DNA of 64,000 bases from Butyrivibrio sp. AE3009 (GTDB lineage: Bacteria > Bacillota > Clostridia > Lachnospirales > Lachnospiraceae). Shown here piece after piece: positions 7,968 to 16,322 of this stretch; position 1 is the stretch's first letter; every line of letters starts with the position of its first letter. The stretch covers positions 1 to 64,000 of the forward strand of contig NZ_ATVS01000007.1 of NCBI RefSeq assembly GCF_000420845.1, in the 5' to 3' direction. The notes beneath the pieces are model-generated. The model was not told the DNA's origin, did no database searches, and saw nothing but the letters and a program-made list of their open reading frames with translations. A program made the position numbers and the translations under genes.

Positions 7968-8914
7968 TCCGATACATCGCCCTTTTCTTTGCCTAAACCG
8001 CCGGAGAAAAGGGTTCTGTATTCACCGGGGGTGCAGCCCTTCTTGAGTTTGAAGGTGCGGTTGAAAGTAGAGATACTTGAGAAACCTGCCTGAAGAGCGA
8101 TGTCAGTAATTGACAGGTCATCCCTGGTGAGCAGTATCTCGGTTGCCTTGATACGTCTTCCGATGAGGTAATCGTAGAAGGTACAGTTCATATACTCCTT
8201 GAACAAACGGGAGAAATGGAACTTGGAGAAACCGCTGAAGGCAGCAGCATCATCCAGAGTGATGTCATTGGCATAGTTCTCATCGATATAGTCGATGGCG
8301 TTATTCAGACGATCGAAATACTCACGTCTCTTAACCGGAGTTGAATCAGTGAAGAGCTGCATTCTGTTGAGATTGAATCTGGACAGGATGGTCATGATCT
8401 GGAACAGATGTGAGTAGATCGAGAACTCATAGAACTCGGTCTTCTGGAAATACTCATTCCAGATTTGTGAGAACAGATCATACACTTCATTATATACAGG
8501 TGCAAAGGTGTCGGGGGTTATATGAATGCAATCCTTCAGCATTGTGATAAGTCCCGAGTAGCCTCTTACATTGGAGAAAAAGTCAATATCGAAAAGGCAT
8601 ACATAACGCTGACCTGACTTGGGTGCATGAAGGGCATGTGATTTTCTCGGAGGGATAAAGAAGATATCTCCCGGCATTACTCTGTGGGGCTCCCCGTCCA
8701 CATCAATATCGTAGTAGTTCTCAATAGGAACAATGATCTCAAGGGCATTGTGCCAGTGCGTGGGATAATCCACGTTCAGCTCGTTGTACCATATTCTGAT
8801 GGAACTGTCCTTGGGGAAAATGGAATTCTCTTTGGTCCCTTCAAGAGAACGACTCTCATAATCGGTATTTTGCTGGTAATAATCCAGACTTACGCCTTCA
8901 TTTCTTAGAATCAT
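7958..8914 (-). CDS. AraC-family transcriptional regulator with cupin sensor
   Basis: A 318-residue regulator. The N-terminal half is a cupin-type sugar-sensing domain (THWHNALEIIVP, then VMPGDIFFIPPRKSHAL). The last about 100 residues hold the two AraC helix-turn-helix units: ITLDDAAAFSGFSKFHFSRL and LSITDIALQAGFSSISTFNR, followed by the usual F-K-x-G-x-T-P-x-x-Y-R ending. The start at 8914 is preferred over 8935 because GGGAGGAA lies seven bases ahead of it. It sits between the GH43 lipoprotein and, divergently, the large transporter operon, so it is the likely local activator of the xylan locus. Its ligand is presumably a xylan- or arabinoxylan-derived sugar; this is inference from context. 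Confidence 0.9.
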   Translation of the reverse strand: MILRNEGVSLDYYQQNTDYESRSLEGTKENSIFPKDSSIRIWYNELNVDYPTHWHNALEIIVPIENYYDIDVDGEPHRVMPGDIFFIPPRKSHALHAPKSGQRYVCLFDIDFFSNVRGYSGLITMLKDCIHITPDTFAPVYNEVYDLFSQIWNEYFQKTEFYEFSIYSHLFQIMTILSRFNLNRMQLFTDSTPVKRREYFDRLNNAIDYIDENYANDITLDDAAAFSGFSKFHFSRLFKEYMNCTFYDYLIGRRIKATEILLTRDDLSITDIALQAGFSSISTFNRTFKLKKGCTPGEYRTLFSGGLGKEKGDVSEKI

Positions 8915-9345
8915 ACCTTTGTTCCTCCCTGCCATGAAATATTGCCATAGGAATATACTTCATAACATAAAAAAGCAATATATAATTACGTATTATGGCA
9001 TTGCTTCATCTTAACAACATCTCTAGGTAAATCGCAAAAACACTGGATTTCTTTATGCGTTTTGTACGCATATCTTAGCACTTTGATCCCCATTCTTCTT
9101 CTCAAATATTGCTATTTTTTTTCACATCGTGCTTATTTTACCTAAAAGCATACTACAAAATTATTTCTGATTTGTCAAATGTGCACAAAAATGACATCTC
9201 TTTTTTCTATCTGCCATCGCAATATCTGAATACCATAAGGCAAAATTTGGTAGGCGACAAGGCTCCCAAGCCGATATCCTTTATAGTGCAGGTTGCAATA
9301 GCCTGTAGCAAATATTGAGAAGCAATAAATGGGGAGGAGTTACTC
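8915..9345. promoter_or_regulatory. Divergent control region of AraC gene and transporter operon
   Basis: A 430-base AT-rich stretch with no gene. It contains four copies of ATATTGC in either orientation (8939-8945, 8975-8981 inverted, 9106-9112, 9219-9225 inverted), and the near inverted pair TACCA (about 9231) and TGGTA (about 9248). These are candidate sites for the AraC regulator. The operon start has a strong GGGGAGGAG ribosome-binding site at 9331-9339. I could not fix a single convincing promoter. Confidence 0.4.
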
Positions 9346-12279
9346 TTGCATACCACAGTAAAGAAAATCATTGCAGTAGTTTTATCCATAACAGTTATCG
9401 GTGGGGTCTTCGTGGTGCTATCCGGACGGGATGTGAAAGACTTCCATGATAAATACAAGGACACCGACCTGACGGTGGATGTCCAGGGTATGGAACGAGT
9501 CGGTACTTATAATAAGTATCTTGCCCAGTACAAGGATGCTGGCAAGCCTTCAACGGACATCGACATACAGCTCGATGACTACCAGGCAGAGGGTACTGTT
9601 AAAAAAGAAGCCGACGGATTATTTACAGATACGGGATCCCTGGTTACCTGGAAGGTCAATGTTCCGGAGGCCGGCTTCTACAGACTCTATATGGAATACC
9701 TGATTCCGGAGTCAAGAGGAGTTGCCGCAGAGAGATCCGTTCTCATTAACGGAGAGCTTCCTTTTGAAGGAGCAAGAAACATCGCCTTCACGAGAATGTG
9801 GATGGACGGCGGTGAGGTCAAGGTTGATAACCAGGGCAACGAGATAAGACCCAGACAGGTTGAGTACTTTGACAAGCAGTCAGCTTACTTCAAGGACAGC
9901 ATGGGATATGTAGCAGATCCTTACATGTTCTATTTTGAAAAAGGAGAGAATGAACTTTCCTTAAGAGCAGACAACGAGCCCATGATTCTTTCCAAACTTA
10001 CGGTTAAGGGAATTAAAGAGGCACCTACATATGAGGAATACCTTGCTTCACAGACAGGAACAGACAGCCAGGAAGCAACGACATATCAGCAGGTGGTACA
10101 GGGCGAGGATTCAACCCTTAGATCAGAATCCTCCCTTTATGCTAAATATGATCGATCCTCGCCGACCACCCTTCCTAACAGCGTAACCAACACAGTACTG
10201 AACTATGTTGGTGGTGAAAGCTGGAGAAGTTCAGGTCAGTGGATCGAGTGGAACTTCGAAGTTCCCGCAGACGGTTTCTACAATATTATGATCAAGGGCC
10301 GCCAGAACTACGCAAGAGGATCTGTTTCAAACAGATGCGTGACAATCGATGGAGAGGTTCCTTTCAAGGGACTTGAAGAGATATCTTTCTCTTATTCAAA
10401 TGATTGGGATTGCCTCGATCTTGCAGATGAGACAGGAACACCTTACAAGTTCTACCTTACCAAGGGTCAGCACACAATAAGACTTGAGGCAACTCTCGGA
10501 GGTATGGGTGCTATCCTTGAGGAGATGGAGGATTCAACCTTCAGACTCAATCAGATTTATCGTAGAATCCTTGTTTACACCGGAGCAAGCCCTGACGTAT
10601 ACAGAGATTACCATATCGAGACTACATATCCCGAGATCATGGAAGCCATGGAACTGGAAGCCAAGAAGCTCTATAAGATAGTAGATGACATGGTTGCTTA
10701 TTCCGGACAGATGGCTGATAACATTGCAACAGCTCAGACAATCGCTCAGCAGCTTGAGAGATTCTGTGCTAAGCCTCAGAAGATAACAACAGAGTTTACT
10801 ACTTTTAAAGATAACATCACATCACTTGGCACAGCATCACTTAAAATGAGTGAGACCAAGCTTGATATCGACTACCTGGTTATTTCAGGTACAGGTGTAA
10901 CACCCAAGAAGGACAAGGCCAACTTCTTTACCAAGGCCGCTCATGAGATCAAGTCCTTCGTTGCATCCTTCTTCGTAGACTACAACTCAGTCGGAGATGT
11001 ATATGACGAGAAGGGCAGTGATAAGGTAGTTAAGGTTTGGGTACTGACCGGACGTGATCAGGGAACAATCCTTAAGACAATGGTAGATGATGACTTCACT
11101 ACTTCAACAGGAGTCAAGGTCAACGTTGAGATCGTTGATCCCGGTGCACTTCTTAATGCGGTTCTTGCAGGAAGAGGACCTAACGTAGTTCTTTCCGTAG
11201 GTGCCGACCAGCCTGTAAACTATGCGCTCCGTGGCGCAGCTGAGGATATCACTCAGTTCGATGGTTGGGAAGAAGTAATGAGCCATTACTCAGAGAGCTC
11301 CTATGAGCAGTACAGACTCGACGGACACATCTACGGTGTTCCCGAGACACAGACCTTCAACGTTATGTTCTATAGAAAAGACATTCTTGAAGAGATGGAG
11401 CTTGAGATTCCCAATACCTGGAAGGAACTGATCGAGATGCTTCCCACAATTCAGGGAAACAACCTTTCAATCGGTATTCCTACAGCAGCAGGAAGCAGCG
11501 GTGCTACCGCAGCAGCAACATCAGTAATGTCCAACACCCCGGACCTTTCAATGTACTTCTCACTCCTGTATCAGTACGGCGGAGATATGTACAACGAGGA
11601 CGGCACCAAGACCACAGTTAACACAGAGGCCGGTGTTGCAGCATTCGATGATTACGTAAGATACTTCAATGACTATGGTATTCCTACTGTTTACGATTTC
11701 GTCAGCAGATTCCGTTCAGGAGAGATGCCAATAGGAATTGCACCATACTCAACATATAACACACTTATGGTATCCGCACCTGAGATCAGGGGACTTTGGG
11801 ACTTCACTCTTATTCCCGGAACCTACAGAACGGATGAGAGCGGCAAGACATACCTCGACAGATCAGACTTCATCACAGGAAGCGCAACAATGATGATCGC
11901 AACAGAGGATGAAGAACTCAAGCAGAACTCCTGGGAGTTCATGAAGTGGTGGGCTACCGCGGATACACAGGTAAGATTTGGTCGTGAGATCGAGGCCCTT
12001 CTTGGATCATCTGCAAGATATGCTACAGCAAACAGAGACGCATTCTCAAATCTGTCCTGGAGTACAGATGACATTGCGGTTCTGAATGAACAGTGGGATT
12101 CAACAGTAGGTATCAGAGAAGTTCCCGGTGGATACTTCACAGGCCGTCATATTTCAAACGCTATAAGAAAGGTAATCAATTCCAAGACTGATTCACGAGA
12201 AACAATCATTGATTACTCGATTCTGATAGATGAAGAGATTAAGAAGAAACGAATCGAATTTGGTATGCCGGTTGATTAA
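9346..12279 (+). CDS. Membrane-anchored ABC sugar-binding protein with two N-terminal carbohydrate-binding-like domains
   Basis: A 977-residue extracellular binding protein starting at TTG, placed seven bases after GGGGAGGAG. Residues 7-25 are an uncleaved-looking signal anchor with no lipobox cysteine. Two similar beta-rich modules follow (about 50-230 and 245-400): each has a W-x(3)-VP-x(2)-GFY core and a later INGE/IDGE-x-PF block, so they look duplicated and resemble carbohydrate-binding folds. A helical linker spans about 415-480. Residues 560-960 are a family 1 solute-binding domain (VWVLTGRDQGTILKTMVDDD, YGVPETQTFNVMFYRKDIL). It feeds the permeases that follow directly. The size is about twice that of a normal binding protein, suggesting capture of polymeric or long substituted xylan chains. 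Confidence 0.85.
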   Translation: MHTTVKKIIAVVLSITVIGGVFVVLSGRDVKDFHDKYKDTDLTVDVQGMERVGTYNKYLAQYKDAGKPSTDIDIQLDDYQAEGTVKKEADGLFTDTGSLVTWKVNVPEAGFYRLYMEYLIPESRGVAAERSVLINGELPFEGARNIAFTRMWMDGGEVKVDNQGNEIRPRQVEYFDKQSAYFKDSMGYVADPYMFYFEKGENELSLRADNEPMILSKLTVKGIKEAPTYEEYLASQTGTDSQEATTYQQVVQGEDSTLRSESSLYAKYDRSSPTTLPNSVTNTVLNYVGGESWRSSGQWIEWNFEVPADGFYNIMIKGRQNYARGSVSNRCVTIDGEVPFKGLEEISFSYSNDWDCLDLADETGTPYKFYLTKGQHTIRLEATLGGMGAILEEMEDSTFRLNQIYRRILVYTGASPDVYRDYHIETTYPEIMEAMELEAKKLYKIVDDMVAYSGQMADNIATAQTIAQQLERFCAKPQKITTEFTTFKDNITSLGTASLKMSETKLDIDYLVISGTGVTPKKDKANFFTKAAHEIKSFVASFFVDYNSVGDVYDEKGSDKVVKVWVLTGRDQGTILKTMVDDDFTTSTGVKVNVEIVDPGALLNAVLAGRGPNVVLSVGADQPVNYALRGAAEDITQFDGWEEVMSHYSESSYEQYRLDGHIYGVPETQTFNVMFYRKDILEEMELEIPNTWKELIEMLPTIQGNNLSIGIPTAAGSSGATAAATSVMSNTPDLSMYFSLLYQYGGDMYNEDGTKTTVNTEAGVAAFDDYVRYFNDYGIPTVYDFVSRFRSGEMPIGIAPYSTYNTLMVSAPEIRGLWDFTLIPGTYRTDESGKTYLDRSDFITGSATMMIATEDEELKQNSWEFMKWWATADTQVRFGREIEALLGSSARYATANRDAFSNLSWSTDDIAVLNEQWDSTVGIREVPGGYFTGRHISNAIRKVINSKTDSRETIIDYSILIDEEIKKKRIEFGMPVD

Positions 12280-12300
12280 AGATACAGGAGAGCTAATGAG

Positions 12301-13239
12301 ATGAAGGAATATCTGCAGAAATACTTAACGCTGCGTAAGCACAATTTTAACGTGGCCCTGAAGAAAGCAAAGAACAGAAAAATGTGCTACATCTTCCTGG
12401 CACCGTACGCAATACTCTTTACAATGTTTTTTGTGTTCCCTGTAGTAGCATCTATCTATTACAGCTTCACATATTACAACATCCTTGAACCTCCTCGGTT
12501 TATAGGATTACAGAATTATATCTCCCTGGTGCTCCAGGATGATATCTTTCTGATAGGCGTGAAAAATACATTGATGATAGCGCTGATAACAGGTCCTCTG
12601 GGATACATTTTATCCTTCCTGTTTGCCTGGCTTATCAACGAGCTGCCAAGGTGGATCAGAAGTATCGCTGTCATCGTGTTTTACGCCCCTTCCATTGCAG
12701 GTAACTGTTATGTAATCTTCTCGGTATTCTTCCGAGGCGATGCATACGGATATGTAAATGCGTTCCTGATGAGTATCGGTCTCATCGATGCACCTAAGCT
12801 TTGGCTCATCGATCCCACATACATGCTTCCAATTTGTATGGTAGTTATCCTTTGGATGAGTATGGGATCCGGATTCCTTTCCTTCGTAGCCGGACTTCAG
12901 GGCGTAGACAAATCACAGTTTGAGGCCGGATACATGGACGGTATCAAGAACAGATGGCAGGAGCTCTGGTACATAACTCTTCCCAGCATGAAGCCTATGC
13001 TTATGTTCGGTGCGGTTATGACAATTACATCATCCTTTGGTGTGGCTGATGTAACAATGGCTCTTTGCGGATATCCCAGTACGGATTATGCAGCACGTAC
13101 CATCGTAACACACTTGTTTGACTACGGTTATTCAAGATTTGAAATGGGTTACGCCTGTGCAATAGCTACAATCCTGTTCCTGATGATGATACTTTGCAAC
13201 AAGGCAATTCAAAGTCTGTTAAGGAGAGTTGGTACGTGA
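12301..13239 (+). CDS. ABC sugar transporter permease, LplB/UgpA type
   Basis: A 312-residue inner-membrane permease with six predicted hydrophobic segments, starting YIFLAPYAILFTMFFVFPVV. The EAA loop that docks the ATPase is near residues 222-240 (QFEAGYMDGIKNRWQELWYI). It is the first of a permease pair for the binding protein encoded 21 bases upstream. No ATPase gene lies in the window; a shared MsmX-type ATPase elsewhere is usual for this family. Confidence 0.92.
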   Translation: MKEYLQKYLTLRKHNFNVALKKAKNRKMCYIFLAPYAILFTMFFVFPVVASIYYSFTYYNILEPPRFIGLQNYISLVLQDDIFLIGVKNTLMIALITGPLGYILSFLFAWLINELPRWIRSIAVIVFYAPSIAGNCYVIFSVFFRGDAYGYVNAFLMSIGLIDAPKLWLIDPTYMLPICMVVILWMSMGSGFLSFVAGLQGVDKSQFEAGYMDGIKNRWQELWYITLPSMKPMLMFGAVMTITSSFGVADVTMALCGYPSTDYAARTIVTHLFDYGYSRFEMGYACAIATILFLMMILCNKAIQSLLRRVGT

Positions 13240-13240
13240 T

Positions 13241-14101
13241 ATGAGTAAGCTGATTAAAAAAAGAAAGCCAAACAGGTCAATAGGCGGAGACATAGCTCTT
13301 TACATTTTCCTTTTGCTGGTTGCCTTCGTTATGGCATTCCCAATTATTTATGCAGTAAGTAGTGCACTTAAACCACTTGATGAATTGTTCAAGTTCCCGC
13401 CCAGGATCTTCGCACAGCATCCTACACTTGATAACTTCTCGGATCTGTTCGTAACAATGGGTAAGTCCTGGGTAACCTTTACAAGATATCTTTTCAACAC
13501 AGTATTCATTACCTTCTGTGGTACGGCGGGACATCTTATCATTGCTTCCATGGCAGCTTTCGTGCTTGCGAAGTATGAGTTCCCCGGAGGAAAGACCTTC
13601 TTCAAAATTGTAACGGTAGCCATGATGTTCACCGGTTGGGTAACAGCTATTCCCAACTACCTGATTCTCAACAAACTTGGTTGGATCGATACCTACTGGT
13701 CAATCATCATTCCCGCTTTTGCTTCACCTATGGGACTGTTCCTTATGAAGCAGTTCATGGAAGGACTTCCTACTTCACTTATTGAAGCAGCCAAGATCGA
13801 CGGAGCAAATGAGTGGAAAGTATTCTATGACATCGTTATGCCAAACGTTAAGCCTGCATGGATGACACTTATCATCTTCTCAGTACAGGGACTTTGGAAT
13901 AACAAAGCTTCTACATACATTTATTCAGAAGAAAGAAAGACTCTCGTATATGCCCTTCAGCAGATTCAGTCAGGCGGAATCGCAAGAACCGGACAGGGAG
14001 CGGCAGTACTTGTAGTAGTAATGATAGTACCTATTCTTATATTTGTATTTTCAGAGAGCCAGATTCTGGAGACCATGGCAAGTTCAGGTCTTAAGGACTA
14101 A
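13241..14101 (+). CDS. ABC sugar transporter permease, LplC/UgpE type
   Basis: A 286-residue permease with six membrane segments and the EAA loop SLIEAAKIDGANEWKVFYDI. It ends in the SGLKD tail typical of this subfamily. I chose the ATG at 13241, right after the stop of the partner permease at 13239; an in-frame TTG at 13229 abuts AAGGAGAG too closely to be used. It forms the channel with the preceding permease. Confidence 0.92.
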   Translation: MSKLIKKRKPNRSIGGDIALYIFLLLVAFVMAFPIIYAVSSALKPLDELFKFPPRIFAQHPTLDNFSDLFVTMGKSWVTFTRYLFNTVFITFCGTAGHLIIASMAAFVLAKYEFPGGKTFFKIVTVAMMFTGWVTAIPNYLILNKLGWIDTYWSIIIPAFASPMGLFLMKQFMEGLPTSLIEAAKIDGANEWKVFYDIVMPNVKPAWMTLIIFSVQGLWNNKASTYIYSEERKTLVYALQQIQSGGIARTGQGAAVLVVVMIVPILIFVFSESQILETMASSGLKD

Positions 14102-14122
14102 TTTGAAAGGTGTTGAAGCGAT

Positions 14123-15640
14123 ATGCGTAAGAAAAATATGTTTTTAAAGACCGGAATGGCAATACTTGCGTTGGCAACTGCATTTCTTCAGCCGCTTCAG
14201 GTATCTGCCAGTGGCAGTGACGGTGGTTATACCTATAACTACGATTACTGGGGAGATTACAAGGACAGCGCAGACTTCTATACAGTCTGCAAGGTATTTA
14301 CTTCCTCAGATCTGGGGCTTGATGTCAAACTCAAGAATCCTCAGGGACTATTTGTGGAAGGCAATCACATCTATCTGTGTGACAGTGGTAACAACAGAAT
14401 AATCGAGCTTGAGAGGGTTTCTCCGGAAAAGCTTGAGGTTGTAAAGATAATCGATTCCTTCAAAGGCGGTTCGGGGCCCAATACTTTCAATAACCCCACC
14501 GATGTTGCAATATCCGAAGACGGCAACATATTCGTAGCCGATCAGGGCAATGCAAGAGTACTTAAGCTTGACAAGGATCTTAACTATCTTCTTGAGTTTG
14601 TTAAGCCTACGGACAACACACTTGATCCCAAGCTTGTATTCCAGCCCACCAAGCTGGCAGTTGATACAGCTGAACGTGTTTACTGTATAGCAACCGGTAT
14701 CAACAAGGGTCTTATAAAATACGAGAATGACACAGCATTCTCAGGATTTGTAGGAGCTACACCGGTTACCTTCAACTGGACAGATTACATTTGGAAGAAA
14801 CTCGCTTCTCAGGAGCAGAGAGCCAAGATGGAATCCTTCGTTCCCACTGAGTATGAGAACATCTACATGGACTATGAAGGCTTTATCTACGCAACAAGAG
14901 CTCTTACCGATGACTCCAAGAAGACAGAGAATGCAGTCAGAAAGCTGAACCTTATGGGTAACGACATCCTGGTTAAAAACGGCGACTGGCCGGTACAGGG
15001 TGATCTCTACTGGGGTTCCGGCGGTGGATATGAAGGACCTTCAATCCTCACTGACGTAACTGTAATGGATAATGACATCTATGCCTGCCTCGACAGAAAC
15101 AGAGGAAGAGTATTCGGCTATGATGACCAGGGACGTCTGGTATTTGCCTATGGCGGTAACGGTAACATGGATGGATATTTCAGAAGACCTTCCGCTATCG
15201 AGCACATCGGCCACGAGCTTTATGTTCTGGACAGCCTGGATTGTTCAATAACAGCCTTTGTTCCAACAGAGTTCGGTAATCTTGTTTACACAGCTATCGA
15301 AGATTTCGACAAGGGTAAATATGAATCTTCAGGAGCTGCATGGCAGGAAGTTATGAACCAGAATGGTAACTACGACCTGGCTTACATCGGAATCGGACGA
15401 GCACTCCTTCGTCAGGAGAAGTACAAGGAGGCTATGGAATACTTCGAACTTAAGTATGACGCCGAGAACTATTCCAAGGCATACAAGCAGTACAGAAAGA
15501 TCTGGGTTGAAGATCACATAGGCTGGATAGTAGCAGTTATCCTAGTATTATTCCTTGTTCCACTTGGAATTGGAAAGGTAAAAGCACTTCGCTACGAGAT
15601 TGATACAGCAGATATCTTTGTAGCAGGCAGGAACGGGTGA
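14123..15640 (+). CDS. Membrane-anchored NHL-repeat/TPR-like protein
   Basis: A 505-residue exported protein. Residues 1-29 are a cleavable signal peptide (ends VSASG). Several NHL beta-propeller repeats follow, for example PQGLFVEGNHIYLCDSGNNR, NPTDVAISEDGNIFVADQGN and PSAIEHIGHELYVLDSLDCS. A TPR-like helical stretch lies around residues 410-455 (YDLAYIGIGRALLRQEKYKE). A membrane helix near 465-488 anchors it, leaving a short cytoplasmic tail. It is encoded inside the transporter operon, and similar NHL proteins commonly accompany YIP1 and DUF5696 genes. Propellers of this kind bind proteins or glycans; a docking role beside the importer is inferred. It overlaps the next gene by a base. Confidence 0.8.
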   Translation: MRKKNMFLKTGMAILALATAFLQPLQVSASGSDGGYTYNYDYWGDYKDSADFYTVCKVFTSSDLGLDVKLKNPQGLFVEGNHIYLCDSGNNRIIELERVSPEKLEVVKIIDSFKGGSGPNTFNNPTDVAISEDGNIFVADQGNARVLKLDKDLNYLLEFVKPTDNTLDPKLVFQPTKLAVDTAERVYCIATGINKGLIKYENDTAFSGFVGATPVTFNWTDYIWKKLASQEQRAKMESFVPTEYENIYMDYEGFIYATRALTDDSKKTENAVRKLNLMGNDILVKNGDWPVQGDLYWGSGGGYEGPSILTDVTVMDNDIYACLDRNRGRVFGYDDQGRLVFAYGGNGNMDGYFRRPSAIEHIGHELYVLDSLDCSITAFVPTEFGNLVYTAIEDFDKGKYESSGAAWQEVMNQNGNYDLAYIGIGRALLRQEKYKEAMEYFELKYDAENYSKAYKQYRKIWVEDHIGWIVAVILVLFLVPLGIGKVKALRYEIDTADIFVAGRNG

Positions 15641-16305
15641 TGAATATGATAGCAAATACAAAGACAATTGATAATCCAAGAGAGAAATACATTGATTCCC
15701 TGAAATTTGCCCTCTATTGCATTACTCATCCGCTTGATGGTTTCTGGGATCTTACACATGAAAAAAGAGGCACAATGGCAGCTGCCAATACGATTCTTTT
15801 CCTTACACTTCTGATTCGTATCCTGAAGCTGCGTTACACAAGTTTTATTATGATCCAGGTGTATTGGGAAGACCTTAACATCTTCCTGTATCTGGCAAGT
15901 ATCCTATTCCCCCTTGCACTTTGGGTAGTAGGTAACTGGGGACTTACAACACTGTTTGATGGAAAAGGAAGACTTGGACAGGTATATATGGCTACCTGCT
16001 ATGCACTTACACCTTATCCGCTTATCCAGTTCCCGCTTATGATTTTCAGTAATTTTGTTACTGTCAACGAAGCTGAGTTTTACAGCGTAGTAAGTGCTCT
16101 GTCACTGGTATGGTGTGCGCTTCTTGTAATCGCAGCCATGGGACAGATCCACGAATACTCTGCAGGAAAGAACCTACTTTTTACAGTTGCTACATTGTTT
16201 TCTATGCTAGTCATGATCTTTATTCTTATGATCTTCTTTAGCATGATTTCACAGGGAATCGCATACTTCATTTCCCTGGGCAAAGAATTGATGTTCCGAA
16301 TGTAG
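15640..16305 (+). CDS. YIP1-family membrane protein
   Basis: A 221-residue integral membrane protein with about five hydrophobic segments and the YIP1 family arrangement (ATCYALTPYPLIQFPLMIF, then long aliphatic helices). The start ATG at 15640 overlaps the upstream stop (TGATG), implying translational coupling; the track of an upstream GTG at 15637 is less likely. YIP1 proteins in bacteria have no settled function. Its fixed place between the NHL protein and DUF5696 suggests an envelope complex. Confidence 0.75.
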   Translation: MNMIANTKTIDNPREKYIDSLKFALYCITHPLDGFWDLTHEKRGTMAAANTILFLTLLIRILKLRYTSFIMIQVYWEDLNIFLYLASILFPLALWVVGNWGLTTLFDGKGRLGQVYMATCYALTPYPLIQFPLMIFSNFVTVNEAEFYSVVSALSLVWCALLVIAAMGQIHEYSAGKNLLFTVATLFSMLVMIFILMIFFSMISQGIAYFISLGKELMFRM

Positions 16306-16322
16306 GATGAGGGGTGACGGAC

